DNA from: Mactromeris polynyma
Lineage: Eukaryota > Mollusca > Bivalvia > Venerida > Mactridae
Assembly (NCBI GenBank): GCA_032209605.1
Contig: JASFXZ010000016.1
Location: forward strand, 10,912,001 to 10,976,000
Reading direction: 5' to 3'
Length of the DNA: 64,000 nucleotides
The notes beneath the pieces are model-generated. The model did not search any database. It saw nothing but the letters and a program-made list of their open reading frames with translations, and was not told where the DNA came from. The position numbers and the translations under genes were made by a program. Positions within the stretch are counted from its first letter, which is position 1. Each line of letters begins with the position of its first letter. Positions 25,801 to 40,800 of the stretch are shown piece by piece.

Positions 25801-28800
25801 ACCAAGAAGGTATTGTATTACAGGTATGGAGCTAGTGTAGGTTTGTTCCTGATTGCGTGTGGTACTGGTGGCATCAAAGCGTCAGTGGCACCATTCGGTG
25901 CAGATCAGTTTATACCTGGACAGGTAAGTGTGAGAATCAGGTTTTTATGTTAATTGTCGAAATTGGGAAAAAATGTATCGATGTGTAGTTTTGAAACAGT
26001 TAACTGTGATAAAATTAAAACTTCATATTGCTAATTTTACTGTTTCTTAAAATGCAGATAATTCATAAATCATGTATGAGAATTATGTCTCCCTTCTCCG
26101 AGGGACATATTGTTTATGTCTTTTGTGTCTGTCCGTCCACTTTTAGCTTGTCTGCGCTTTATCTCCAATACTGCTGGTGGATTTCAACCAAACTTCACAG
26201 GATTGATAAGCATCAAGTGTACTTGTGCATCCTTGTCGTTTTGTTCCGCTCAGACAATTTTTCACTGAGTTATGGCCCTTTGATGTTTTTATAATGGTGA
26301 AGTCCACGCTTTATCTCAAATACGGCTGCTTGGATTTCAGTCGAACTTCACAGGATTCAGATGAGCATCAAGTGTAGTTATGCATCCTCGTCATTTCATT
26401 CTGTTCAGATAATTTTTCACTGAGTTATGGCCCTTTAATGTTTTTATACATATACAGTGCATTGTGAACTGATCCAAGAAAAGTCATATGACCATATTTC
26501 TTGTTTGCTCAATATATTATACTAACATCCTGTATCAGTGTTACAATTACTGACAAACCGCCATCAGGGAGACATATGTTTTTGCTTAAAAAACAACCAT
26601 CTAGTTTTCCTTAATCCATGGATTGCCTCTTTTTTTGACAACAGTCAGCATCATCATTTACAATTTTATTAAATTGTATCCATTGATCTGAATTCTATAG
26701 GTTAATGCTTGTGTACCGGTAATCATTTATTTTTTCTCTAAAACTCATCCAGTTTACATCAGATGGGGCTGTCATTATCAATCTTGATATGGATGTATCG
26801 ACGATTTTGTCATTTGGATATATATATGACATTTATGAGTCAAAATCATTTTTAAATTGTTATTAAATTTCGTGATTTGTTATTTTACCATGTTTCCCAA
26901 TTTTCACCAAAAATGCTGTTAAAATTCCCAATGTCAGGGGTATGGATCTTTGAATACTGAATGCCAGATGAATTCAGTTTGTTTTCAGAACGCTTTAATA
27001 TTTCATTGTATCATTACAGTGCAAAAAACGTAAGCTGATACACAATTCAGCAATTATTCATTCTATTACATTTCATCATACACCGTTGTTAAAAGCCAGT
27101 GATCAATGACAGTTAATTACCTTAACTATTCTTTTCTTGCAGGAAAGATGGCAGAATTCATTTTTTTCGGCGTTCTATTTTATGATAAACCTGGGCAGCA
27201 TGATTTCTATCATTGTTACTCCAATACTACGAGGTTTGTTCATTCAAAGTTGTTCAATTAATTTAGATGTATTTAGTAGGGATGTCAACGAATAGCAATT
27301 CAGGTATTCGAATATTCGTTTTTCATTTCGAACGAATATTCGATCGACACAACTTAGACAAAATTATTAAAAAAATCATATTTCATATACCAAAGTTCCT
27401 TACGTGCTGTGTGTATACTGCCGCGGCAGTGGTCCAGTGGTTAGTGCGCTGGACTTGTAACCCGGCGATCCGGGTTTGATTCCCGGTCGCTGCAGGTCAT
27501 ACCCTTCCATGAAAATTTGATAAAAATGTCGATTTTCCTCCTCATGTGGAGAAGTTGCCGGCTCCTTGTGGAAGGGTAAGTTAGTACTGGTAAGAATTCA
27601 GTCCAGGAAAAACTGGTTGGGTGAACCGGCCGCCATATATAACTGAAATATCGTTGAGAAACGGCGTTAAACCCGATGAAACAAACAAATTTACTTTCAT
27701 TTTCACCGGAAGTTAAGACTCTGACGAATGAAGTTATTGCAGTTAACAGATCATCTTCTGAATGCCAATATTCGTGTTTATGAATATCTTTTCTTTAATC
27801 CCGAATATTGAGTACTTAATTAAAAATCGAACCAAACAAAATGCATTTACTTGTTGTATTTTGAGTAAAATGTTTTAAACAGTCATTTTGATTGGATGAT
27901 ATGACCTACGTGAAAAATTAGTATGCAAATTATGTTGTTTCTTTTCTCAATTACATCTTTGATCTTCCTTAATTAAAAAGCGAGTCATTAACATTAAAGT
28001 CCCTGTGGGTGGTTTTAACTGCCTCCTTTTTACACCTTTCGTCAACAACAAAATTACCGATAATTAGACACTTTCTTCTATTTGAGACTATGGACTATCA
28101 AACTGTTACAAACGGTCAGTTATTAACGGATTATCGAAAGAGACAAACCGTCATCACCCAACGATATACAATTATATTAGCACCCCCCAATATACACAAT
28201 GACACTTTTACAAGTGCGTATATTTCAACACCAACAACAACAACAACAACATCCTTTATTACTCTCATACTATCTTACACAAATCAGGGTCGGCAAATAA
28301 ATAAACAAACAACAATTTGTTTTCATCAATTTTTTATTAAGTATATTTTTTCGAATATTCGAATATTGAAACAGGATTCGAATATTCGAAGATAAAACGA
28401 ATATTCGAATATTTGTTGACATCTGTAGTATTTAGTTATGTTGAGGATACAACAAGTTACAACTTATCACCCTCATTTATTTATTTTTGGGATTCCAACC
28501 AGTATTTGTGCCAAAGTCGGGGATTGTGATGACGTTGAAGAATCTCGTACATGGCAAAATTCAAATCTGATACCTTCTTTTTCATTTGTATTTCATTGAA
28601 CTTTTATAGGTATTAACTACTACATTCATGCAGCAATTCTTATGTTGCCTTAATCATAGATGCCAGATACACCTCTGTGTTGAAGGTTCATCCACTTCTA
28701 AATATGTAGCAGTATATATACTGTAATACTTATCTAAGAATAGCATGTTTTGAACCACCAACTTAATAATCTTTACTCCTAGCAACAAAACTAGGGGCAT

Positions 28801-31800
28801 CCGTGGCTGAGTGGTTAAGTTGTCGCTGACTTCAAATCTCTTGCCCCTTATCGCTGTGGGTTCGAATCCTGCTGGACATAGAATTTGAATGTATGGAAGC
28901 CATCCAGTTTGCTTATGAAAGGTCGGTAGTTCTACCTAGGTGTCCAACATAATGCTATTTTGGGCATCTGGGGTCTTCTTCCACCCTAATAGCTGGAATA
29001 GTCACTACATGACCCTAGGTGGTGGTTAAGTAACTTAAAGCCCCATTACAATATAGTACTTGAACTGCATTTTTTACAAATTTTATATATTACAGCTGAT
29101 GTCCAGTGTTTCGGACAAGACTGTTATATTCTAGCATTTGGTATACCTGCGGTACTCATGTTTCTGTCTGTGTGTAAGTGTATATATTTCTTACTATTTT
29201 TAGAATATGACATCACATGATTAATCAGCTCTTTTTCTATAGTTTAATACATGATTTTATATGGTATCTCTAATGTAGACCACATTGAACAAAACAAATA
29301 ACATGGAATCTGTGGATGTCACAATATAACAGTATGTTGATCTGTATATTGCAATATGCAGTCAAACTGTTTTGATAAAAGATGTAGTGAAACAAACGAC
29401 TAACAACAGATGTGTTAATCTATTTATTTATTTTTCCAACGTTTCAACCCTTCATTTGTTCTTCATCAGGGAATTAATAATATTTAAAAGCATTAAGATT
29501 ATATCGAGGTATAAAAAGTTCCTTAGAGCTTTAATCGATAGAAATGATATTGATCTATCATTGATATATTTCCGTTGATTGATTATCATTACATATTTGA
29601 AAAAATTGACACTTATGTATAATGAATATATGGCTAAAAATGACGAAATTCGCCCAAAACAAAATTTATTTGCATTTTGCAGAAACAATGACAGCTCTAA
29701 AGTTTTTGTAATTTGTTTAACTTATTAATAGTGTACAATATAGACATGGTGTAAATGTCTAAAAATTGAAATTTAAAAACGTTTAAACGTTCTGTATCTC
29801 ATACATATTTCAGTGATGTTCTTTGTTGGTCGTGACAAATACATCAAAGTTCCTCCAGCAGGAAATATTGTTGGAAAGACATTTAAATGTATATATGTAA
29901 GTATTATAATCTAATTCCTAGAGTTGTATGCAAACGTTAATGGTGTTATTCTTGAGGGTAATGGTATGATCAAGTCTTTATTTCTACCTCACAAATGAAT
30001 CTTGTAGGAGATCTATTGGAGTCAGTTTATGGACAGTCATTTGTGGTATTTGGATAGAAGGTCGAGGTTTGATTGTATTTTGAAAAATCAAAACTTTTAC
30101 TTCCACTTTTCATTTGGAATATATGCTCTAGGCATATAGTATTGAAATGAAACATGTATAAAGAATGGTATTTATGTACTTGCATACTTAATGACATCTG
30201 ATGTTATCCCTGTTCTTACATTGATCCTCTCTGTTGTATCAGAGTTTCTAATTAAGGTCACAAAATTTGCAGTTTCGTTTTAATGTCTAAAAATCGGCTA
30301 CTTTGCTTTAGAAACATTTTGATATCAATCCAAAAGGAAGTTGGTTTCTGCAATGAAGTGTAATGTTTGTGAGTTTGGCGCTACTGTATGGCCGTCATTG
30401 AAGAGAAACAAATTGTTATGCTGATTTTAAGCTCAATATTACAAATGACAGCAAAGTGTTAATGTTTGTAAGAAAACTACTAAATTTTCCTTTATAGCCA
30501 TTATTTGTACATACAGAACAACAAACAGACTTGGTAAAGAAGTCATTGAAATAATGTGAATAAAATAAAAAAGATGCATAGAAAGGAATGATAAGTTAGA
30601 AATATTTTACAATCATTTCAGCATGGATTAGTTGGTAAAATGAAGAGAACTAAATACGAGGAACCCAGAAGCCATTGGTTATTTTATGCTGATGATAAAT
30701 ATGATGTGAGTATTGAAATCTACTGTACAAGAGGTAAAATACACGACATGGAAATGTTAACGAATTGGAATTATCAAGTTCCGAAAACATCAACTGGTGG
30801 AATTTTCCTCGATCACAGAAGCACACTTTATATGCTTTACTGTTATATGAAACAATACTTTACAAACATTTCTTCGTGTGAAACATCCGAAATGGCCGAC
30901 TTGCGCTATTTTTGACTTGCCAAAATATCTACATATACAGTATACATGAATGTATCATCAGAGTTAAACATGTTCATTTGTCTGCTAAAAAAGTTCATTG
31001 AGCAGTATTTTAACACAATTCTGTGGGACAAGTGCTTTAATAAAGGTGTCCCAATATGACAGAAGCATACCAGGATATATTGCAATACTTTAGCATCATA
31101 TCGCAATATGTGCCACAATAAATTGCTTCATTAATCTAAGCTATGACTGTAGATATTTTTCTTATTTGAAGACTTTTACTCAACTCCAAACTCTTCAAAT
31201 GTGTTAAAACAAACTTGCGTAAAACAAAACAAGTTAGGGATCTCATTTCAGTTTATGACTAGTAAGTAGGTATGAAGTTTTCACGACTTGATAATATAAG
31301 CTCAAACTAAACAGTTATCAATTTTGTTAAATTATGTTACAATACAGCTTGGCTGGATATTGCAATATACCGAATACCGGGATATTGTGATACACCTATG
31401 CTTTAATATACACCAGTTTATATATTTCAAATACTCTGCATAAGCTGTCTTAATATAAGTTTATGATCGTTTTTAGGCTGGATTTATTGAAGATGTTCGT
31501 AGATTATTGAAGGTACTAATGATGTTTTTACCTCTTCCGTTGTTCTGGGCATTGAGTGACCAGCAGGGATCAAGATGGACACTACAAGCAGAACATATGG
31601 ATGGCGACATGGTATGACTTATATACTGTATCAGAGTTAGATATAAGATATTAAACACGTCTTTTCCAGAATATATTTACCTTGTTCTTTGCTTGTTATA
31701 AAATTACCATTGTTTTACCTGACTGAATAAATCGTTTTATGGCAAAAAATCAGGAACTCTTGGCAGACTCTGTTGTTTGATATATTTCTGTACATGGAGG

Positions 31801-34800
31801 GTGTATTTTGGTGTCATTTATCAATATTTGGGTGTCATTCATTAACACTGCCATTTTTATACAAGGCTGATCTTGAATTTAAGTATTGCACATTTTTGTA
31901 TTGTGAAGTTGAAATGTTCATACAATGTTTAATATGGCAAATTTCTGAGTAAGAGTTTGACTTTAGTAGAGATACACTGAGTTATAGCATTATACAGTGA
32001 CTAACTCAGATAGGAATTTTAACGGTTGATACCAGTCTGTCGTAATTATTGCTATCACGTTTTTCTTCATGGCTGCTTTACCAATTTTTGAAAATGGGAT
32101 TTAAAAAGTCAAAATATGTTACCGGTTATATTTGCAGTCAGGTTAGGAGTTTTGAACAGTATGCCTTTTGTAACTTTATAATTTGAATGAAAACTTGGAG
32201 TAGGAAATGGTAATAAACAGAACAGCCAAGGACAAAAGCACAAGGGCGTCATGAAAATATACCATATTCATACTAAAAAGAAATGCAATGTTCAGTAAAA
32301 GCGACAAGACACAAACGCAAATATGGGTGAACAAATGAGTACCGCCTGTGGCCAAACAGCAAAGCGGTGTTAAACCTGGTTTATGGGTACACCCAACCTC
32401 ACTGAACCTACAACAAGAGATTGCAAACACAGAATATAGCACTATAACAGACCACCAGATCTACATTAACATGTCGTCCCTTACAATGCTGGTTTAGACA
32501 GGTTTTACTGTAATAAGTTTAAAGTAATAGAAATCTTACTTGCAAAAATTTGATTTTCCAAAGCATTATATAAATAAGTTAGCAATTTCATATTTAACAA
32601 ATTTACGAAAGACCTGTGACTCAGATATGTACTCGATGAGCTACTCATGTTTATTTTGTATGAATGGAGTATTTCATATCCGTGAAAGATTACATTAATT
32701 GTTAGGTATCTTAGACAATAATTTAAGTTTTATGTTGCATCTGTGTGTGATTCGATTTTCAGTAGTTTTAAGTTGTTTTTTTCTGTACCAAGCATCCAAG
32801 GATTGTAGGTTTATGAGGTAAGAATGTGTATCTGTCGCTGATTGTCGCCTTTTTTCTAAAGTCTTACAATTCTTGTCTCTGGTAGTTTTGGTTATTGGAT
32901 CTAATTATTTTGAAAGAGCAACAAAAATATTTGACAAATTGTAAAGATTTATTGGAACTATTTGTATCCCTATTATAGAAGTTGATAGGTCCTAACTAAG
33001 TGCCAGGGGAAATAACTGACTAATATGCATTACTCAGTGAATTCAGAAAATGCTATGATTTACAGATTTAAAGTAATTGCAATAGCAATTTGTTTGCGTT
33101 ATTTTGTTGCAATAGAGCTTTAAGTCATCTAAACAGGCAGGGTTGTGTAATAACTTTTCAGCTGTCTGTGCAGCAAAAGACCCCTGGTTTCCCCTCTTGC
33201 ATGAGTTTGGGCTCTGTTTGACATCTGGACAGCAACCTTCCATAATCCAGCTGGATAGAATTCATATTGCTTCAAAATTATATAGCCCAAGGTTGCAAAC
33301 AAAATTTGTGCAGTCTACTGAAAAGCCAATAGCAGATGCATTGGTGTCCTTTGGACACATCACATCTTGTTTATGAAAATATTTCTCTGAAGTCTCTATT
33401 TCACGTGCAGATTGTCTATGCATTGTTATGGCTTCATCTTTTTCCATCAGGGCACTTGTTTTGCCATTTGGGGCTGTTTATGGTAACCATTCCCCTACTA
33501 AAATAGTGTTTTCCTGCTATTATCATTTGATTTTATAAAAAAAGTAGTTTTGCTGAAATTTCTCCTGTTTATCTATTAAGGACATAAACTTCTCCAATTT
33601 TCAGGTATGGGTATCGGTAGCCAAAAGCTTTCCTGTACCCGGTCTTCTCATTTTGTACTTATATTTAGACATTGGCAATATTTCTGTGGCTGTCCAATTC
33701 ATGACTTTAGAACATCATATATGTCAGGCCCCCACTCTTCTTTGGAAGAAGGAGTTGATGCCCTTGGTAGGGGAATTTCAACGTCTTTCCGGTCAAGGTC
33801 AAACCAATGAAGACATGCAATAGTCCTCGTACACTTCCAATTGATCGCATTCGCATTGGTAAACAAAACACAAAAATGTGTCAGATATTACATCTGCTTG
33901 TCATCATATATTTCTAGTAAAAGTAGTATTTTTCCAGTGTTTTTTGGCTCCAGGGGGCGCATTTGAATAGGAGAAGAAAATATATTATTTTGGTGGGGGA
34001 ATGGGGCCCTCATCTGGCCCCAATAATGTTGGATTGAGAGTCCTGCAGGCAGTTCTTGAGACTACATGTCTACCAATAAATTTGGAACATTGATATAAAG
34101 TTAGGCATAGAAGGGATGTATATATAAACCTTATTGACATCCCCAGGCCTGCTTATATTAGTACTGTGGTCCCCCTTTGTTCCTTGATATTTTGTTTCTA
34201 TGATCAGTAATTTGTTAACAACTTGTTCTGTCTGAGTTTACTCTGTCAATGCCTACTTGGCTCTGTCATGTATTTTTTCTGTGCAGAAAATGTCTCCTAT
34301 TCTTGTATGTTACTTTTTATTAAAAACTTATATAATTCTCATTGATACATAATATCTTGCAGATACATTTATTCTTGTAAACATGTCAACTACATGAAAT
34401 AATACTCGGCTGTTAATCAATTAGCTATGTAATTTTCATTTGCAATAGGATTCTCAAGCTTAACTAGCTAACCTATTGATGCCTAAATGTTAAAAACTTT
34501 TTAAAGCATCTATAATGTTTTTTATGTAATTAATGAACGCATAACTTATTATACTAACCAGGTAGTTTCCCCAACTTGAATAAAACATAAAAAACTAAAT
34601 CCCTACCTTGTAAGGCAAAATGAAAATAAACCTCCTTGTTTGCTGTCTCCTGACCATTATTTGAGAAGTAGGATCCGTATAAAGGCAACAAGAGATGAAG
34701 AATGCTTCCTTTGGATGTCTATTCAAATAAATACATTGCTCATTGTGAGTTATAATTCTGTTCTTTCATTAGTTTTTGACTAATAATTAAATATAAGTTT

Positions 34801-37800
34801 GAATTGTTTTATAAAGTTTTTCTGACTGGATAGATTTATACAATGAAGAGTTTATTATCCCTATTTGGATATATGTAATTAGAGCATTGTGTGTTAATTA
34901 AATTTTTTGGAGTATAGCATTTATTTCGGGTCGGTCGGGGGATGGCAAACTGAAGATGTTTTCAATATTGTCCCTATGGACCCAGTCTTTCTGCAGTCAG
35001 TAACCAGAAACTGTGTTACGGTCATTCCTCAATTTGTTGTATGTTTCACTTCAGGGGATGTTTGGCAGTATGAAGCCTGATCAGATGCAAGCATTGAATC
35101 CACTTCTTATCCTTGCATTGATTCCATTGTTTGATAAAGGTGTATATCCACTATTAGACAAATGCAAAATTCCAAACAGGTATGTAATTAGGGTGTATCA
35201 TGATATATTGCAATACTTCTGTGACATATTGTGATATATACCACTATATATATTGCAATACTTCAGTGACATATTGTGATATATACTACAATATATTGCA
35301 ATACTTCAGTGACATATTGTGATATATACCACTACAGTTGAACCCCGTTATGTCGACATCGGTTATATCGACATTCCGGTTAAGTCGACATGTTTGTAAA
35401 GTCCCGATTTCTGTCCCTATATGTTGTATATGAAAAATGATTTTTATGTCGACATTTCTATGTCGACAATTTCGGCTATGTCGACGTGATTTCTCTGGCC
35501 CAAAGAGTGTTTTCGCACCTTAATGTACTTGTTTGTGTCGACATCCTCTCGACTTGATTGAAATTGAAAAGGTGTCAATTGACCGTGAAGAGATAAACAA
35601 TTTTATCCCGACCTATTGTTTGTGTCACAATTAATTCGTTCACAGTTTGTAAAAGTAACTGATCATTAAATTAACATCGTAGTTTGCAATATGATTGATA
35701 AGTGTCGCAGCGAATATTTATTTCAGTAACACTGATAAATTCAGCCACTCGCAGTATATGATTAAATATTGTTGAAAAAAAGGGCATTAAACCCGAAAAA
35801 CAACATAAAAATCAAACATACACATAAATTATGTCTGTGATATTATTTATTTAAAGTATACCAAATATCACGATTCAATTAGTTTTACAACACCTGCAGC
35901 AAAACACACGAGTGGTAAGTTTTACAACACCGCCATAGCAAAAATACGTATATACAAGACAAGTCAGTAAACTAAGTTTGCCAGTACTGGAATCGGATGT
36001 GTCGACATTCGGATATGTCGACATATTTTATCAGGTCCCTGTAATGTCGACATAACGGGTTTCGACTGTATATATATTGCAATACTTCAGTGACATATTG
36101 TGATATATACCACGATATATTGCAATACTTCAGTGACATATTATGATATATACCAAGATATATTGCAATACTTCAGTGACATATTGTGATATATACCACA
36201 ATATATTGCAATACTTCTGTGACATATGATATATACCACAATATATTGCAATACTTCAGTGACATATTGTGATATATACCACGATATATTGCAATACTTC
36301 AGTGACATATTATGATATATACCAAGATATATTGCAATACTTCAGTGACATATTGTGATATATACCACAATATATTGCAATACTTCAGTGACATATTGTG
36401 ATATATACCACAATATATTGCAATACTTCAGTGACATATGATATATACCACGATATATTGCAATACTTCTGTGACATATGATATATACCACGATATATTG
36501 CAATACTTCAGTGACATATTATGATATATACCACGATATATTGCAATACTTCTGTGACATATGATATATACCACGAAATATTGCAATACTTCAGTGACAT
36601 ATTGTGATATATACCATGATATATTGCAATACTTCAGTGACATATTGTGATATATACCACAATATATTGCAATACTTCAGTGACATATTGTGATATATAC
36701 CACGATATATTGTTTCATGCTATTTTTTTCCTGCTCTTTGTTTCAATTCCAGCCACTTCCAATGTGTTGCAAAAAATAAGCATGCATAATCTAAAACAAA
36801 CAGTTATAAATTTCGTATCAATTAACCAGTAATTATATATGAACTGTCATGACTAAAGAGTAATAAGTTACAATAAAACGATTATTTTAGTCATCAGCTG
36901 TGTTAAAAATACATTCATTGGCAGTTTTTTGCTGATAGATAATTATGCCAAAATAAAGCTATGTGTGTTTGTAATTTTATTGTCATTCAGTTCGTACAAT
37001 TGTTATACATTATCAAATTTTGAAATTATTTTCATGTCCTCATTCTGTATGCTTGTGTACTACATATATTGAAAACAACCTCGTTTGTCTTTAACTAAGT
37101 TTTACTCAAACTAATTGCATCAGTCCCCACGAGTTCAGACCAACAAATGTCCACTGTACTGGTAATATTGTGTATATGTGAGGTTATTATTTATTATATT
37201 TCAGACCACTTGCTAGAATGGTTGTTGGCTTATTTGTGACTTCAACCGCATTTGTATGTGCAGGACTTGTTCAGTATAAAATTGATGTAAGATGTTTACA
37301 GTTCTGTATCTACCAATTCCATGCAAGAGCATCTTACACTGTTTTGAATCACTTTCATTGTTATCTGTCAAGAAAAAATACTTCAGAAGTGAGATTGACT
37401 GCAAACATTTTGATGGCCTGTCTGTTAGATATTGTGATTGCTCTTTATTCCCCACCCATCTGCGAGACCTCAGTGAGTTATGGCCCTTGGATTATATGAA
37501 ATTGCCATTTACACATACTTAAAACACTGGAGTCCTCATTTCTTAATCTTCATAAAATTGCATTACAGATAGATTTGGGACAAGTCCTGTTTAATGTTAT
37601 GGGGCTTTATATCGCTTAAAAAATCTGGAGCTTGTGAATGTTTCACCTGTCAGGGTGGAGGAGGTTGGTGAGCCACTGGTAAGGAAATATAATAATCTTT
37701 ACCATTTGCCTACCTGCCAGGTATCTTGGCATTGATGTATACGAATCCGGAAGTAAATGTGATTTGAAAAAAGATGTCTCATGAGTCCGAAATGACTGGC

Positions 37801-40800
37801 CCTTTAAATAAGGGTGACACTATAAAAGATGAATTTAATAAGCACTTTAATTTTACAGATTTCAGAAGAAACAAAGCTGCATTCTGGTGAATCTGGAGTG
37901 CTATTTCTAAACACTGGACCATGTCGTGTTCACATCAATTCTCCACTGTACGAGGGATACATCAATAGTTTAGAGGTTTGTGACTTTATCTCGAATCTGT
38001 GATTTTATGTACGAATATGTTAATTCCTATTAATAAAATATTTCTTTGCAATTTATTATTTAGATAAAATATCGCTTTCCAAGGTTCGACACTAAGGCAC
38101 ATCCGAACGACATTACCTGGTTAAAAGCTGGTTCGGTCTTGTCATTCCCGTGTCTGACTAGCCCGACTGGTCGTGTTGATAATTATTGATATTTGCATCA
38201 ATTTGCCATATATCATACGTCGATTGATGTCCAAATCGTTTCCATATTCGCCTATTTTTAAACAAAAACAGTACTTCGGAATTCCTAGTTCTATTTTTAG
38301 AAGCGATGTCATGCTCAGTGAATATCTGTACAATTCTGATTGGTTAACAGTAAAACTTCCTTCTCTTCCCACCCACAGTTGTCGTTCCTAGACTCACCGC
38401 ATTCGCATTTTCAGTTTTCAAACGAAAATGAAGAGTTTGAAGACTAAAACAGTGTTTCATTATTACATCATTTGCATTTGAGTCAACAAATTATATGTAC
38501 ATATTCAACTAACCATTTTATGAAATCATGGGTGTGACGCAATTTTTGCCACAGGACCTGTCGAAAGATAGGCCTATGTGACTGGGAGATTGGCAGGCCT
38601 TTTTTAAATCTGGGTTTTCGTCCGATAAAGGAGCGTCAGACACTGAAATGTCAATGAAAATGAAATAGGCAGAATCAAAGGAAAAGATAAAGGAAAAGCA
38701 TATAAAATACAGTTTTGCAATAAATGGGAAGATGAGTGATCATGATTGATAATTGGCTTTGATGAAAATAGGGATGTATACGATGTTCTTAACAATCTTG
38801 CACTCTATGGACTAAGCTAATCTGTTGGACTCAAGTACTTTTCACATATGCGCTATAAACCAAATATTTACACAATTGACATGTTTTAAGGCATATTTCA
38901 TGGAAAAGTTCGGTCTAGTTGACATTAGGTCAGGTCTAGTAAGTTTGACGGCTAGCCTGTCCAGTGTTCTAGTACTAAAAAGTTAACGTCAAACCTTGCT
39001 TTCCTGTTCATAAATGATTATATTCATGAAGCTTATTTTCAGAAAATAATACTGACAAGCCTTTGGTTTGGTTATATTGTGTTTAGAAAATGTGTTTCTA
39101 AAACTCCATAATTTGTGACGGCTCTGTTAATATCTATTTTTAAGTAAGCATATAGCTCAAATTCTTAACACAATCTACCAGATTGAATTTTGATGAATAT
39201 GGTCAGGTATTATCATGTTGAATTTTCATGGTTATTTTTCAGAAGACAGATTATTTGGTTATGAAGACTGGTAATTATAACATACATGCTGCCACACAAT
39301 GCATGGGAAATAAAACAAAAACATTCAACGGTTCATATACGTTGGATAACTTGTCATCATACAGAATGGTCGTGTACTTGGATGAAGATGATGCTTCTCT
39401 TAATGTTTCACCTGTAAGCTACATTTCTTATGATAAGAGTTCACAAAATAGACCAAGCCTTAACCAGATGGAAAATATTTCTTTCTTGCTTTTTCAGGTT
39501 TCATACAGGCCTTGAAAAGTCTTGAATTTAATGATAATTTTGAAAACTCCTTGGAAATGGCTAAACACTAAAATGAACTTGGAAAAGTACTTGTATTTTG
39601 CACACACAAAATATCTGCCTGAACTCCTTGAACATTGTTATTGCAGTATCATTACCTTATTGGAAATTAAAGGCATTAAAAGAAAAGAAAGAAAAACACT
39701 TGTATAAGGTCACTTATTCATCTTTGTATGTCAAATTTTCGTGCTTTTGTTTTGATTTTATAGGAAAATCATGACCACTTGACATATTTGTTAACTGTTT
39801 AGAGAGTTGGTAGAAAGCAGTACTCCATGAAAATTGAAAAAAAAATCTTGAAAAGTCCTGAACTTTGTCTCAGATGTTCTGTATAAATCATGTGATTGGA
39901 AATTTTTCAATACTTTTACCTGACAAAATGAACTTCTATCAGACTTATCCGGTGGTCAGACAAATGGCTTTGTTTGTGTATGGAAATTCTTTGTTTAAAA
40001 AACCCACTACATAATGCAAACTCTTTGGAAGTTCATTTGTTATTATATAGAGTGAAACCTCAATAAATCAATGAAATTACCATTGGTTCTGAACAGACTT
40101 GGCCTAATTAATGAGGTGGCCTGATTCTTGAGTAAGGAGTAAAAATTAAAAACTGGTCCATGGAAGTCTTAAGTTGTCTTAATTTTTTTTTTTAATTTCT
40201 TTATTCATTTAAGTTTAACAGTGCACATACAAGAATAAAGCAGTACAGCATGGACATGACATTATATAATTGATTACAATAGTATGTGTAATGTTCTACA
40301 TTTTTTATCGATTGCTTTAATTAATGGTAAATATTTAAGAAAGTTAAATGGGGTTTTTGTATATGATGAACCAAAAAAAAAAAATTAAAGGTGGAACAAA
40401 TCCGAGTCCTTGTGAGCTAGAATATGAAGATATAAAACCTAAACAATCATATGCTATCATGTTATTTTCTGTGTTTTTGCATATGCATGTATTACAGTAT
40501 CAGGTTAGATATAAAATCTTTCCATTTTGTTTCAAATACTTCTAGTTTATCTTTTTGAGTTGCTATTATTCTTTCGATACAAAAACGTCGAGATATGTAC
40601 AGTTTAAAGATATCAATTTCTGGCACTTTTTTGTTATATTTGAAGTAACTGATGAAATACTTTGCTAGTATGAGCAGAAAATTTATTATATTTCTTTCTT
40701 TGTTGTCATTGTTTTTCCTAAGCCTTGTGATATTATTCTATAGCTAAGTATATGTACTTGGGTATTTTTGGTTTTGAGAACTTCTTGTAAATTAAGCCAG

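Noticed and set aside
27423..27494. Functional tRNA-Thr gene
   Set aside because: Mismatches in the acceptor and anticodon stems, and a SINE body with an A-rich tail follows directly.
29438..29470. CTGATGA...GAAAC motif on the minus strand, like a hammerhead ribozyme core
   Set aside because: No matching stem III and no cleavage-site strand follows, and stem II does not pair. It looks like a retroelement-derived sequence at most.
36428..36643. 71-codon open frame with YCNISWYI repeats
   Set aside because: Product of the 43-bp satellite inside an SLC15A intron.
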